DNA from: Paenibacillus sp.
GTDB lineage: Bacteria; Bacillota; Bacilli; Paenibacillales; Paenibacillaceae
Direction of reading: 5' to 3'
DNA: 64,000 nucleotides
Assembly (NCBI GenBank): GCA_031254035.1
Contig: JAIRVF010000153.1
Coordinates: 1-64,000, forward strand
Shown here: positions 25,898 to 34,232 of the stretch, one piece after another
Layout: every line of letters starts with the position of its first letter
How positions within the stretch are numbered: position 1 is the stretch's first letter
The notes under the pieces: model-generated
What the model saw: only the letters and a program-made list of their open reading frames with translations
Told to the model about the DNA's origin: nothing
Databases searched by the model: none
Made by a program: the position numbers and the translations under genes

Positions 25898-26941
25898 ATG
25901 GGATTTACGCAGCAGGAGATCGGCAGCATTCGTAACCAATCGAGGCAAATGGAGCTGGAAGGTGAAATCACCTCGGAAGCATTACAGTACATATACGATA
26001 AAAAGTTATTTCATTTATTTGTTGCGAATGATCTGGAGGGGAATATGACACCTTTGCCGGAAGCCATTCGCATTTTTCAGGAATGTGCACGCATTGACGG
26101 CAGCTTTGGATGGTTGGTAACGATCGGTGCAGGTGGCGGTTATTTTGTTCCTTTCATGACGGAAGAGATCGGACGTACAGTTTTTGCACGCCCGGAAGCG
26201 GTTATTGCAGGGAGTGGGGCGACTACAGGGACGGCGCGCAGGGTTGAAGGCGGCTATATCGTAAATGGGCGTTGGAAATATTGCAGCGGCTCGACACATG
26301 CCACAACATTTACAGCAAACGCGATCCTGGAAACGGAAGATCAGTTGGAATCCGGAGAAGTTCCGCAGCTTGTCACCTTGATCATGCAGCCTGACCAGAT
26401 TCAGATTCATAAGGACTGGAATACCTTCGGGCTTAAAGCAACGGCCAGTCACAGCATGGTGGTGACCGATGCCTTTGTACCAGATGAAATGACCTTTTCG
26501 TTTTCGGAATACCGTTCCCATGAGGATGAGCTGCTGTATAAATACCCGTTCCTGGCGTTTGCGCAAACTTCGTTCGCAGGTGTAGCTATGGGACTGGCAG
26601 ATCATTTTCTTGAAGCAGCCGAAGAATATCTGCGGGGACGTGGGAACGAATACGGACTTGAAGAACTATATAAGCAAAAGAAGGAATTTGCGCACCCAAA
26701 AGACGCGTTTTATATGGTCCTAGACAAATCTTGGGACGTTTTGAGTCAAAAGGAAAGTTTATCGCCTGAAATGGAGCAGCGAATCTCTAGTGAGTGCATG
26801 ACGGTGGCGAAAGCATCGCTGGGATGTGGCTTTAAGCTGTTCCCGATTCTTGGTCTGTCGGCTTGCATGGAGGATACGGATGTTAACCGAACCTGGAGAG
26901 ATTTGCAAACGGCTTGCCAGCATGCGCTGCTGCGTGGATAA
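25898..26941 (+). CDS. Acyl-CoA dehydrogenase-like flavoprotein (monooxygenase-type)
   Basis: 347 residues with the acyl-CoA dehydrogenase fold. ARIDGSFGWLVTIGAGGGYF in the N-terminal helical domain, GARR-like GTARRVEGGYIVNGRWKYCSG in the beta domain (flavin region), and GLKATASHSMVVTDAFVPDE. The C-terminus RTWRDLQTACQHALLRG resembles the R...RD...QH ending of the group D flavin monooxygenases (DszC/HsaA-like), so it may be an FMN/FADH2-dependent hydroxylase rather than a beta-oxidation enzyme. It is shorter than usual at the C-terminal end. Stands alone. Confidence 0.82.
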   Translation: MGFTQQEIGSIRNQSRQMELEGEITSEALQYIYDKKLFHLFVANDLEGNMTPLPEAIRIFQECARIDGSFGWLVTIGAGGGYFVPFMTEEIGRTVFARPEAVIAGSGATTGTARRVEGGYIVNGRWKYCSGSTHATTFTANAILETEDQLESGEVPQLVTLIMQPDQIQIHKDWNTFGLKATASHSMVVTDAFVPDEMTFSFSEYRSHEDELLYKYPFLAFAQTSFAGVAMGLADHFLEAAEEYLRGRGNEYGLEELYKQKKEFAHPKDAFYMVLDKSWDVLSQKESLSPEMEQRISSECMTVAKASLGCGFKLFPILGLSACMEDTDVNRTWRDLQTACQHALLRG

Positions 26942-26973
26942 GAAGCTGGAAAGATGGCGGTAAGCCATCTTCG

Positions 26974-27005
26974 GGCTGTCGAGAAAGTTCTCGGCAGCTT
27001 TTTTG
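26974..27005 (+). terminator. Terminator of the flavoprotein gene
   Basis: GCTGTCGAGA/TCTCGGCAGC stem then TTTTTT. Confidence 0.85.
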
Positions 27006-27221
27006 ACTCGGGCCGGAGAGACTCTCTACGGGATGGCAGCGGATATTTTCCTAACAATGTCTGTGGTAGGTCGAATAATGATATCTGTGGCGGGCGAACA
27101 GGGGATTCTAATTCCATCATGTTAATGGATGAGATTTGTTGGATCAACACAAACGTATGAACGGGCCAAGCCGGCGCTCCGAAAAATGGCACAGTCCCAA
27201 GTACTGTTTTAATGATTCTCA

Positions 27222-27420
27222 AGCAAAAGGTTGCGAAAGTGCAGTTTTTACTGGCTTAATCGGTTGATTACAACTAAAAGCGTGCGAAAGTGCATCTTTT
27301 CTCACTTCATTCGGCTCAAAGTCACGTTGAGTGGTGAAATAAATGCACTTTTGCAACAATTTTCCTGAAAACGAATATATAGCAAAAAAAGGTTGCACAA
27401 TCGCAGGCTTTTGTACTTCT
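27222..27420. repeat. Cluster of GCGAAAGTGCA intergenic repeats
   Basis: Units in both orientations: GTTGCGAAAGTGCAGTTTTT, then GTGCGAAAGTGCATCTTTT, the inverted AATGCACTTTTGCAACA, and GGTTGCACAATCGCAGGCTTTT. They are related to the hairpins in the 270-bp repeats at 9738 and 42496. The surrounding gap 27006-27754 has no gene; 27006-27221 shows nothing recognisable. Confidence 0.65.
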
Positions 27421-27532
27421 GTCAATTATAGTAGACACACAATGAAGGAACCCCCTCGAGTTAAACCGCTCTCAGTTCACAATACATCTGTTCAAATCGA
27501 TAAGGCAATAAAATCAAGAGATTTGGAGGCGG

Positions 27533-27605
27533 GCAGCGATCGTAAGAACGATCCGTAACCAAAGCGGCCACCTCAAAAATGTCAAGAGCTAATTTCAGTA
27601 TAAGC
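27533..27605. repeat. Intergenic repeat, AAGAACTAATTT type, copy 2
   Basis: AAGAACGATCCGTAACC (identical at 32313-32329) is followed by GCGGCCACCTCAAAAATGTC and AAGAGCTAATTTCAGTAT. Confidence 0.7.
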
Positions 27606-27754
27606 CGAAAATAATTGCAATCCCGAAGGTTCCGGGTTAAAAATTCCCTTGCCCTTTACAAAATATGCTTGCGAGCTTAACGGGTAAATAATATTTCATC
27701 TTTATGATAAAAGAAGGATGAAATCATTTTGATTTGCCGGAGGGAGAGGGAAGG

Positions 27755-28603
27755 ATGAAGTTGGCGTTGCTGGGAGATTTGCATTATCACGAGATCGATC
27801 AGTCAATACCGGGGCTGTCAGAAGCCCGGACTGAATTTTATCACAATGTGCTGGAACAGTTTCTGAATTTGGATGCGGATTTGTATATTTCGCTTGGGGA
27901 TCTTACCAACTTTGGACTGGTATCGGAACTTGAGGACGTATATAGGCTTCTGTCACGTGAGAATAAAAAATTCATCCATGTTCTTGGCAATCATGATCTC
28001 TACGGACAGACAAGGAAGGAAGTATTGAAAGTTACGGGGCAGCGGCGGTATCATATGATCGAAACAGAAGAAGTCATGTTGGTATTTCTCGATACTGCCA
28101 AGGAAATGGATTTTAAAGATTGGGGAGGCTGGCTCGATGAAGAACAGCTGGAGTGGCTGGAAAGTATGGTCATGGCGTCCAGTCAGAGACCTCTGCTCGT
28201 TTTTGGCCATCATCCGGTATACCGCACAACCGCGGGCTCGGAGAGAGAAAAGGGCTCGATACACCCAAGCATTGATATGTGGAGTATCCTAAATCGGAAC
28301 AAAGGGATTGGGATCTATTTTAACGGGCACACCCATAGGGATTCGATCGTGCAGCAGCAGGATTGGTCATTTGTACAATTGTCGGCCTGCCTGGATCAAC
28401 CGGGTTTCCGGCTTGTGGATATCGGGAATGAAGTGATCCGGATTTCGGCAATAGATGTCACCGATCCGGCAGTCATTGAAAATGCGCCGCTACTACACAA
28501 ACATATGATGCACTTTTCTCCTACACCGGGCGCCCGGGGAAAAGAGGAGGACCGTGAGCTGGTCGTTCCGTTATTAGGTGCTGCACAATTGAAATTGAAA
28601 TAA
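27755..28603 (+). CDS. Metallophosphoesterase
   Basis: About 282 residues, calcineurin-like phosphoesterase fold. Metal-binding motifs in order: GDLHYHE (D-x-H), LYISLGDLTNFG (GD), HVLGNHDLYG (GNHD), VFGHHPVYR (GHxP) and NGHTHRDS (GHTH). Mostly single-domain and cytoplasmic, no signal peptide. The substrate could be a nucleotide, phosphodiester or phosphoprotein and is not predictable. ATG 27755 follows GGAGAGGGAAGG. Convergent with the broken epoxide hydrolase gene. Confidence 0.9.
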   Translation: MKLALLGDLHYHEIDQSIPGLSEARTEFYHNVLEQFLNLDADLYISLGDLTNFGLVSELEDVYRLLSRENKKFIHVLGNHDLYGQTRKEVLKVTGQRRYHMIETEEVMLVFLDTAKEMDFKDWGGWLDEEQLEWLESMVMASSQRPLLVFGHHPVYRTTAGSEREKGSIHPSIDMWSILNRNKGIGIYFNGHTHRDSIVQQQDWSFVQLSACLDQPGFRLVDIGNEVIRISAIDVTDPAVIENAPLLHKHMMHFSPTPGARGKEEDRELVVPLLGAAQLKLK

Positions 28604-28675
28604 TAGAATTCAGCAGCTTCAGATCACGTAAATGACTGGCCCATTTTATGAATATACCGAATAAATTCAAATATA

Positions 28676-28717
28676 AAACAAGCTGATGCCATAGATTTTT
28701 TTGGCACCAGCTTGTTT
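28676..28717. terminator. Bidirectional terminator between the convergent genes
   Basis: AAACAAGCTGATGCC pairs with GGCACCAGCTTGTTT (one mismatch) around a T-rich loop. Confidence 0.7.
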
Positions 28718-28779
28718 GGCTTTTTCGTTTCATGAGTGTAATCCCGGATTTAGAACCTGCACCGAAAATGATCTTCATC

Positions 28780-29770
28780 TCAACGCAGCTTCTTGAAAAA
28801 AGCCCGTATATTTTCGGCAACAAGTTGTGGTTCTTCGGAGGTTACGAAATGCCCCCCTTTGTTTAATTCTTCCCAGCTCAGAATGTTTGGAAATAGTCTT
28901 GCAACGTATTCCTTGGGCGGGCGCTCATTGGCCTGAGTTGCATTCAAGGAAACCCCGATAGGAATTTGCGAAATATCGTTTTGACCAGGCCATATCGTAT
29001 GTCTTCCCTCATAATAATAGCGGTTCGACGAGTTGATCGTTTGGGTAAGCCAATAGATCGAAACGTTGGCCATGAGTTCCTCTTTGCTAAAATGCCGCAG
29101 CAGATTCCCGTTTGTAGGACTTGTCCACAAGTACCATTTTTCCAGTATAAATGCCGCTAGACCAGCCGGAGAATCATGTAAGGAGTAGGCGATGGTTTGA
29201 GGTTTCGTACCAAGGATATGAGCGTATCCCCCGTCCTCGCTGTACCACTTCCTGCAAGTGTTTAGATACTTTTGTTCAGCATCCGATAACTCTTTGCCTG
29301 GAGCAAGATAAGGACTCGGATTGCCTGGAGAGGTCGTGTGGTACCCAATGACTTTGTCCGAATAATCCAAGCACATCAAACGAATCTTCAGGATCCCCGC
29401 CGAATCGCTCTGGATGCGTCAGATAGGGAATGAGATCCAGTATTTCATAAAAAGTGCTCGGCCATCCGTGCGGAATCAGAATTGGTAAAGGGTTGGCCCC
29501 GTTTCCACGCGCATGAATGAAATGAATGTCCAATCCATCAATGTGAGCGATGTAATTGGAATAGGAGTGGATCTTTTTCTCAACCTGCCTCCAATCGAAA
29601 TCATCTCTCCAATAACGGACCATGTCCTTCACAAAATCGAGCGGGATGCCATACTCCCAATTTGAACCTGGGATTTGATCAGGCCAACGTGTGAAATCCA
29701 AACGGCGGTTAAGGTCCTCTATTTCCTTTTGGTCTATGTGGATTGTAAAAGGTTTGATCGGCATGCACAT
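28780..29770 (-). pseudogene. Epoxide hydrolase with internal deletion and frameshift
   Basis: The upstream part (29770 to about 29375) encodes the N-terminal EHN domain and the start of the alpha/beta hydrolase: DFTRWPDQIPGSNWEYG, the oxyanion HGWPSTFYEI, then RFGGDPEDSFDV. The downstream part, in another frame (about 29370-28780), continues at a late point (DKVIGYHTTSPGNPSPYLAP) through the cap and the C-terminal GGHFVTSEEPQ with the catalytic His. The stretch that should lie between, with the PGYGFS motif and the nucleophile Asp in GGDWG, is missing: about 50 residues plus a frame change. Whole length is 991 bases against about 1,150 for an intact gene. It cannot make an active enzyme. Confidence 0.85.
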
Positions 29771-29958
29771 GGCTCCTTTAGCAATGTTTTATTTTGAGTA
29801 CTCGTTCGTATGGACTGGATATCGCAGCGCACGCTCTGATAAACTGGATAACGTTAGTATATGGGCAGTGATTCCATTTCAATTTCAATTAGAGTGAGTG
29901 TAATGATGAAAAAATAGAGACGTTTTTCTTACAAGTATGTTCGGAATAATCATGACCG

Positions 29959-30009
29959 TTAAATCTATTATAAAGGTTAGCTAACTGTTAAATGTATTTT
30001 AAAGGTTAT
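29959..30009. repeat. 22-bp direct repeat upstream of the CGNR gene
   Basis: GTTAAAT(C/G)TATT(A/T)TAAAGGTTA occurs at 29959-29980 and 29988-30009, separated by GCTAACT. The centres are 29 bp apart. It overlaps the likely promoter or leader, so it may be a pair of operator sites. Confidence 0.6.
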
Positions 30010-30037
30010 GGAAAAATTGGTCAATAGGAGCGTTAGA

Positions 30038-30631
30038 ATGGGAACGGATTTTGAAGAATTGGAAATGATCGCTGATTTTTTTAATACCCATGATCGGCGT
30101 ATGCGTTTTGAAAATGATCCAGGTGTCGAGCATTTGAATCAGGCTGAAGCTCTTAAGCATTGGTTACTGCTTCATCATCTGATCTCAAAAGAAGACGAAG
30201 TGAACGATGAGAATCTAAATATAGCGATTCAACTTCGAAATGAAACAAGGAAATTGATTGTAAATAATGTATTTGATGGTCAAGGGAATGTGACTGATCC
30301 GTTAAAAGAACTGAATGAACTGCTTCACAGCTTTAGCTTTACTTTTCGTTTTACAGGAGAACATGAGGAACTGCTGCCAATGCAGGATGGCGGAAGGAAA
30401 GGGCTTGGACATTTGCTTGTTTTGATCTTTGAGCTGAGAAGGAACAAGATGTGGAATCGGATTCGGGTATGTTCAGCAGCGGATTGCCAATGGGTGTTTG
30501 TGGACCGATCACGGCCAGGGACGGGAAAATGGTGCACCATGAAAGCATGCGGGAACCGGGCGAAAAATAAAGCATTCAGGGAGCGTAAAAAAACGAAGGG
30601 CATTAAAGCTAACGAAACTACAGATCTATGA
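30038..30631 (+). CDS. CGNR zinc-finger (ABATE domain) protein
   Basis: About 197 residues, probably a stress-type DNA- or RNA-binding regulator. The N-terminal ABATE domain carries IADFFNTHD and IQLRNETRKLIVNN. The C-terminal zinc finger is RVCSAADCQWVFVDRSRPGTG then KWCTMKACGNRAKN with the name-giving CGNR. AGGAG lies 7 bases before ATG 30038. The last codons (ANETTDL and stop) come from a TCTAACGAAAC-type intergenic repeat unit, so the C-terminal tail may be acquired. Regulated, if at all, by the direct repeats upstream. Confidence 0.88.
   Translation: MGTDFEELEMIADFFNTHDRRMRFENDPGVEHLNQAEALKHWLLLHHLISKEDEVNDENLNIAIQLRNETRKLIVNNVFDGQGNVTDPLKELNELLHSFSFTFRFTGEHEELLPMQDGGRKGLGHLLVLIFELRRNKMWNRIRVCSAADCQWVFVDRSRPGTGKWCTMKACGNRAKNKAFRERKKTKGIKANETTDL
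30608..30626. repeat. Single TCTAACGAAAC-family repeat unit inside the 3' end of the CGNR gene
   Basis: GCTAACGAAACTACAGATC here matches the four-unit array at 52314-52500 (unit 2 over 18 bases) and encodes the last residues of the CGNR protein. Confidence 0.65.
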
Positions 30632-30839
30632 AAATAACGCTTTCAGAATAAGACGTTTACCTCAGGAAATGTGCAGGGAACGATTGGAATCGCGAGTAAT
30701 CTGGAGGAATTCTGGCTTGATACTGAAATTCATTTTTGACATTAGCCGAAATTTTCATTTGTTTTTAATATTTCTTTTGTAAGGTGAAAACGTCTGGTTT
30801 AATCCGGGGCGAGTTATTATTTGTATAAGGAGAATGAAG

Positions 30840-31472
30840 ATGAGTATCGATCAATTGGATTATCAGCTGTTTAATGCAATAAATCAGTGGGGGGAATCGG
30901 CTTCCTTTTTAAATCCGGTGATGCGTTTTTTTGCGAAGGATGCATTTTATCTGTTTTTTGTTGGATTATTGGTTTATTGGTTTATTAGAAATGAGAAAAA
31001 CCGAAAGATGGTCGCAGAAACCTTCATTTCGGCTTGCGTAGGACTTACTGTCAGTTGGGTTATCGGGCATCTATTTTATCGCGATCGTCCTTTTGCCGCT
31101 CATACGGTGAATCAACTGATTGATCATGCGGTGAACGCGTCTTTTCCTAGTGACCACGCGCTCGGTGCCTTCGCAATCGCAACAGCGTTTGTCATGTATC
31201 GGAAAAAAGATGGTATCCTGTGGTATATCCTCGCGGCTTTGATTGCTTTTTCGAGGGTTTGGACAGGCGTGCATTATCCCACGGACATTCTTGGTGGGGC
31301 GATAATCGGGATTTTGGTTTCCATAGGCGTGCATCGGCTTGTTCTCAAATCCCAATTCGTATCCCGTTGGCTGCATATTTGTATCACATTTTATGAAAAC
31401 TATGAAACGAAGATTTGGCCTCGGCCACGGCATACGAGAAAGGAAAAACAAACCGCTGCACAAGGGAAGTGA
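30840..31472 (+). CDS. PAP2 phosphatase, undecaprenyl-diphosphatase (BcrC-like)
   Basis: Membrane enzyme that would dephosphorylate undecaprenyl diphosphate for the cell-wall lipid cycle, a known cause of bacitracin tolerance. About 210 residues, five or six membrane segments. PAP2 motifs: FYRDRPFA (the K/R-x-RP motif), NASFPSDHALG (PSDH) and SRVWTGVHYPTDILGG (SR...H). The basic tail KIWPRPRHTRKEKQ is unusual but plausible. AAGGAGA precedes; ATG 30840 is better spaced than ATG 30834. Confidence 0.9.
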   Translation: MSIDQLDYQLFNAINQWGESASFLNPVMRFFAKDAFYLFFVGLLVYWFIRNEKNRKMVAETFISACVGLTVSWVIGHLFYRDRPFAAHTVNQLIDHAVNASFPSDHALGAFAIATAFVMYRKKDGILWYILAALIAFSRVWTGVHYPTDILGGAIIGILVSIGVHRLVLKSQFVSRWLHICITFYENYETKIWPRPRHTRKEKQTAAQGK

Positions 31473-31479
31473 AAGGATT

Positions 31480-31608
31480 TTGCCTAAATTACCTCTGGTA
31501 TTGATGTTGCTTTTCCTTTTATGTTCTTGTACTAGTCAGCAAGATAGCACCGCAACGGAAGCTGAACAAAGCTTTCGATGCTACGTACGTATACCCATTT
31601 TAATATAG
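31480..31608 (+). CDS. Short lipoprotein-like fragment
   Basis: From TTG 31480 a 42-residue frame encodes a lipoprotein signal (LPLVLMLLFLLCSC, Cys after Ser) and TSQQDSTATEAEQSF, then diverges and stops. It begins 7 bases after the PAP2 stop, with AAAGGA in between. The abrupt end suggests the 5' remnant of a larger lipoprotein gene that has lost its body. A terminator follows at once. Confidence 0.45.
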   Translation: MPKLPLVLMLLFLLCSCTSQQDSTATEAEQSFRCYVRIPILI

Positions 31609-31618
31609 ATAAAAAAGG

Positions 31619-31676
31619 AAATCGCCCTTTGGTTAAATGGAAGTACTTTAGCAACCATTAAAAGGGCGATTTTTTG
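31619..31676 (+). terminator. Long terminator hairpin
   Basis: AAATCGCCCTTTGGTTAAATGG pairs imperfectly with CCATTAAAAGGGCGATTT, then TTTT. Confidence 0.8.
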
Positions 31677-31687
31677 CATATTTACAC

Positions 31688-31701
31688 GGAACGTACGTTC
31701 C
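31688..31701. promoter_or_regulatory. Perfect 14-bp palindrome GGAACGTACGTTCC
   Basis: GGAACGTACGTTCC lies about 80 bases before the isochorismatase-family gene, so it could be an operator. TACGTACGTA in the lipoprotein scrap at about 31581 shares the core. Confidence 0.45.
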
Positions 31702-31782
31702 TGATATTATGAAAGAAATAAGAAACCTCATCCTAGATTGAGCAGATAAAATATCGGCAGTGAATAGGGAGGAGAAGTTTGA

Positions 31783-32307
31783 ATGAGTAAACAGGCGCTT
31801 CTTGTTATTGATATACAGGTTGGCATGTTCTCGGAATCCGATCCGGTATATGATGGTGCTGCCCTGCTAGGGCGGATTAATGTATTGCTGCATAACGCTA
31901 GAACTAGCGGTATTCCCGTCATTTACGTGCAGCATAACGAAGGACCAGGTGAGCAATTGGAAACAGAAACTGTCGCATGGGAGATCCATCCGTCCATTGC
32001 GCCAGAACCGGAAGACACCATTATCCAGAAATTTATGCCGGATTCGTTTCATGAAACTAGTCTACAGGAAGTGCTATCGAGTAGAGGCATCGAAAACCTC
32101 GTTATTGCGGGAATTCAGACGGATTGTTGCGTTAATGCGACCAGTCGGCGTGCCGGAGAGCTGGGATATGATATCACCGTTGTGGAAGACGCCCATAGCA
32201 CATGGGGACAAGGGGAGAAAACCGCAGCGGAAATCATCGCAGAACATAACGAGCAGTTCCAGAAATTTGCTGAAATAAAGAAAACGCAGGACATTACATT
32301 TAGTTAG
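31783..32307 (+). CDS. Isochorismatase-family cysteine hydrolase
   Basis: 174 residues, normal for the family. LLVIDIQVGMF holds the catalytic Asp, a Lys of the triad lies in IIQKFMPDSFHET, and the nucleophile Cys in VIAGIQTDCCVNATSRRA. ITVVEDAHSTW is the usual late strand. Substrates of relatives include nicotinamide, carbamoyl-sarcosine and isochorismate, and nothing nearby picks one. GGGAGGAG precedes ATG. Confidence 0.9.
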   Translation: MSKQALLVIDIQVGMFSESDPVYDGAALLGRINVLLHNARTSGIPVIYVQHNEGPGEQLETETVAWEIHPSIAPEPEDTIIQKFMPDSFHETSLQEVLSSRGIENLVIAGIQTDCCVNATSRRAGELGYDITVVEDAHSTWGQGEKTAAEIIAEHNEQFQKFAEIKKTQDITFS

Positions 32308-32310
32308 TTC

Positions 32311-32376
32311 GGAAGAACGATCCGTAACCGCAGAACTCTTCTCGCACAATGCCAAGAACTAATTTCAGTATTGAGC
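32311..32376. repeat. Intergenic repeat, AAGAACTAATTT type, copy 3
   Basis: AAGAACGATCCGTAACC then, after 20 bases, CAAGAACTAATTTCAGTATT and GAGC. Same order as in copy 2 at 27533. Confidence 0.7.
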
Positions 32377-32412
32377 CTTTCATGCCATACTAATCAAAGG
32401 GAGATGATATCA

Positions 32413-32928
32413 ATGTCTACACGTCCAATCAGTACAGAGTACAATCCGTATTTTAAGAGATACATAGATTTGGTTCCCGAGGGGGATATCATCGATATTC
32501 TGGAAAAGTCACTTGATGCAACAAGCGAACTCTTTGGAGCACTTACGGAGGAGCAAGCCAATTATCGGTATGAACCGGGGAAATGGAGCATGAAGGAAGT
32601 ACTCGGCCATATCTCGGATAATGAACGGATTATGAGCTATCGCTTGCTCCGGATTGCTAGAGGGGATCGGACTTCCCTCTCGGGTTATGACCAGGATGAA
32701 CTGATGTGTGGAGCCGCGTTTGACGCATGTCGGTTGTCCGATTTGTTGGAGGAATATCAGTTGATCCGCAAATCTACGCTGGCTCTCCTTCGCGGATTGC
32801 CCGAAACCGCTTGGTCCAGAATCGGATTGGTCGACGAGAGTGAATCATCGGCCAATGCATGGGCCTACATTATAGCCGGGCATGAACTTCATCATGTGAA
32901 GGTAATACGGGATAAATATCTTTCTTAG
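32413..32928 (+). CDS. DinB family protein
   Basis: About 171 residues, four-helix bundle of the DinB/YfiT type. LTEEQANYRYEPGKWSMKEV with GHISDNERIM supplies the first metal His, and AGHELHHVKVI the later pair of His. Members include thiol-dependent S-transferases such as bacillithiol transferase, but assignment here is not safe. ATG 32413 follows AAGGGAGA. Terminator at 32955. Confidence 0.88.
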   Translation: MSTRPISTEYNPYFKRYIDLVPEGDIIDILEKSLDATSELFGALTEEQANYRYEPGKWSMKEVLGHISDNERIMSYRLLRIARGDRTSLSGYDQDELMCGAAFDACRLSDLLEEYQLIRKSTLALLRGLPETAWSRIGLVDESESSANAWAYIIAGHELHHVKVIRDKYLS

Positions 32929-32954
32929 AATTGCAGCAACGGTGATAAAAAATG

Positions 32955-32989
32955 AAACGGGACACTGGTATCGGTGAATCCCGTTTTTC
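32955..32989 (+). terminator. Terminator of the DinB gene
   Basis: AAACGGGA/TCCCGTTT with inner CACTG/CGGTG, then TTC. Confidence 0.75.
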
Positions 32990-33080
32990 TTTCAGACAAT
33001 GCCACAATTTTGCTTTTATATTCCCCAATTCCTTCTTCCCGCTCTAAAAGAGGGTATACTGTGCTTGAAGAGGTGATTAA

Positions 33081-33653
33081 ATGAGGGACAAATATGAATC
33101 AGCACCGCTGACGGAGGAGAAATGGAAGGCAATCATCGGAAATGACAAATCGTATGATTTCAAATTTTTTTATGCGGTAAAATCCACTGGGATTTTTTGC
33201 AGACCTTCCTGCAAATCCAAGGCACCTAACCGGGAAAATGTACGAATCTTCATGAGCGCTGAGCAAGCGCAAAGGGAAGAGTTCCGTCCATGCAAGCGAT
33301 GCAAACCTACGGGGGAACGTCTGCCTGACCACGAGTGGGTAGAAGTGATGACCCGGTATATGGACCGAAACTTCACCGAACCTATAAACTTGGGCTTACT
33401 TGGCGAGATTTGCCACGGAAGTCCATATCATTTGCACCGGACCTTCAAGAAAATCATGAACATAACTCCCGTTGAATATTTACAGCGGCTCCGGTTGGAT
33501 CATGCTAAGGATTTGCTGACACAATCCGACCTTCCCGTGGCTGCTATTGGAAAGCAGGTCGGCTTGCCAAACACATCCTATTTAATCTCGTTATTCAAAC
33601 GGAGATTCGGGTACACGCCATCCGAGTATAGAAAGCGAACATTGCAAAATTAG
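33081..33653 (+). CDS. adaA: AdaA: methylphosphotriester-DNA--protein-cysteine methyltransferase and activator
   Basis: 190 residues. The N-terminal Ada zinc domain (about 20-85) has FFYAVKSTGIFCRPSCKSKAP and RPCKRCKP, the four Cys, one of which accepts a methyl from DNA phosphotriesters. The C-terminal AraC-type HTH (about 95-187) has LGEICHGSPYHLHRTFKKI and KQVGLPNTSYLISLFKRRF then YTPSEYRK. Methylated AdaA would activate the adaptive-response genes, here presumably itself and the five genes after it. The -10 TATACT (33055) has a poor -35, as expected for an activator-dependent promoter. Confidence 0.95.
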   Translation: MRDKYESAPLTEEKWKAIIGNDKSYDFKFFYAVKSTGIFCRPSCKSKAPNRENVRIFMSAEQAQREEFRPCKRCKPTGERLPDHEWVEVMTRYMDRNFTEPINLGLLGEICHGSPYHLHRTFKKIMNITPVEYLQRLRLDHAKDLLTQSDLPVAAIGKQVGLPNTSYLISLFKRRFGYTPSEYRKRTLQN

Positions 33654-33677
33654 GATTACGCCATGGAGGTGTTTGTG

Positions 33678-34232
33678 ATGAAAAATCATCAAATTCGAAC
33701 GATATATTGGTCCTTACTTGAATATGAAGACTGGATCCTGCATCTTGCTGCGACAGCAGACGGGCTTTGCTATGTAGGCTCGGCAAATAAGCCGTTTGAG
33801 GAGATGGAAGAGTGGGTCCGCAAACATTTAGGTTCCTGCACCCTGGTAAGAGATGATCAAGCTCTGATGCCTTACAAAGACGAACTGGCAGCTTTCATGG
33901 CAGGAAAACTTGACCGTTTTACGGGTCCATGTGATTTGGTGGGGACTGACTTTCAACGATCGGTTTGGGATGCGCTTTGTAAAATTCCTTACGGAGAGAC
34001 GCGTTCTTATTCCGAAATCGCCGATCTGATCGGTAAACCGGCTGCCGTTCGGGCAGTTGGTTCGGCCATCGGCGCCAATCCAGTTCTAATGTCGGTGCCT
34101 TGTCATCGTGTCATTGGCAAAAATGGAGCCTTAACCGGTTTCCGCGGCGGTCTGGACATGAAAACAAAGCTGCTGGCATTGGAGAAAAGCGCGGCAGTTT
34201 CCCGAAATTCAAAGGCCAACTGCCATGTTTAA
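33678..34232 (+). CDS. ogt: Methylated-DNA--[protein]-cysteine S-methyltransferase
   Basis: Suicide repair protein removing O6-alkyl groups from guanine (AdaB/Ogt type). About 184 residues. GTDFQRSVWDALCKIPYGET (DNA-binding and Tyr region) and the active-site MSVPCHRVIG with the acceptor Cys; GFRGGLDMKTKLLALE follows as usual. GGAGGTG before ATG 33678 makes this the likely start. The 3' end overlaps the next gene by 8 bases, so the genes are coupled. Confidence 0.94.
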   Translation: MKNHQIRTIYWSLLEYEDWILHLAATADGLCYVGSANKPFEEMEEWVRKHLGSCTLVRDDQALMPYKDELAAFMAGKLDRFTGPCDLVGTDFQRSVWDALCKIPYGETRSYSEIADLIGKPAAVRAVGSAIGANPVLMSVPCHRVIGKNGALTGFRGGLDMKTKLLALEKSAAVSRNSKANCHV

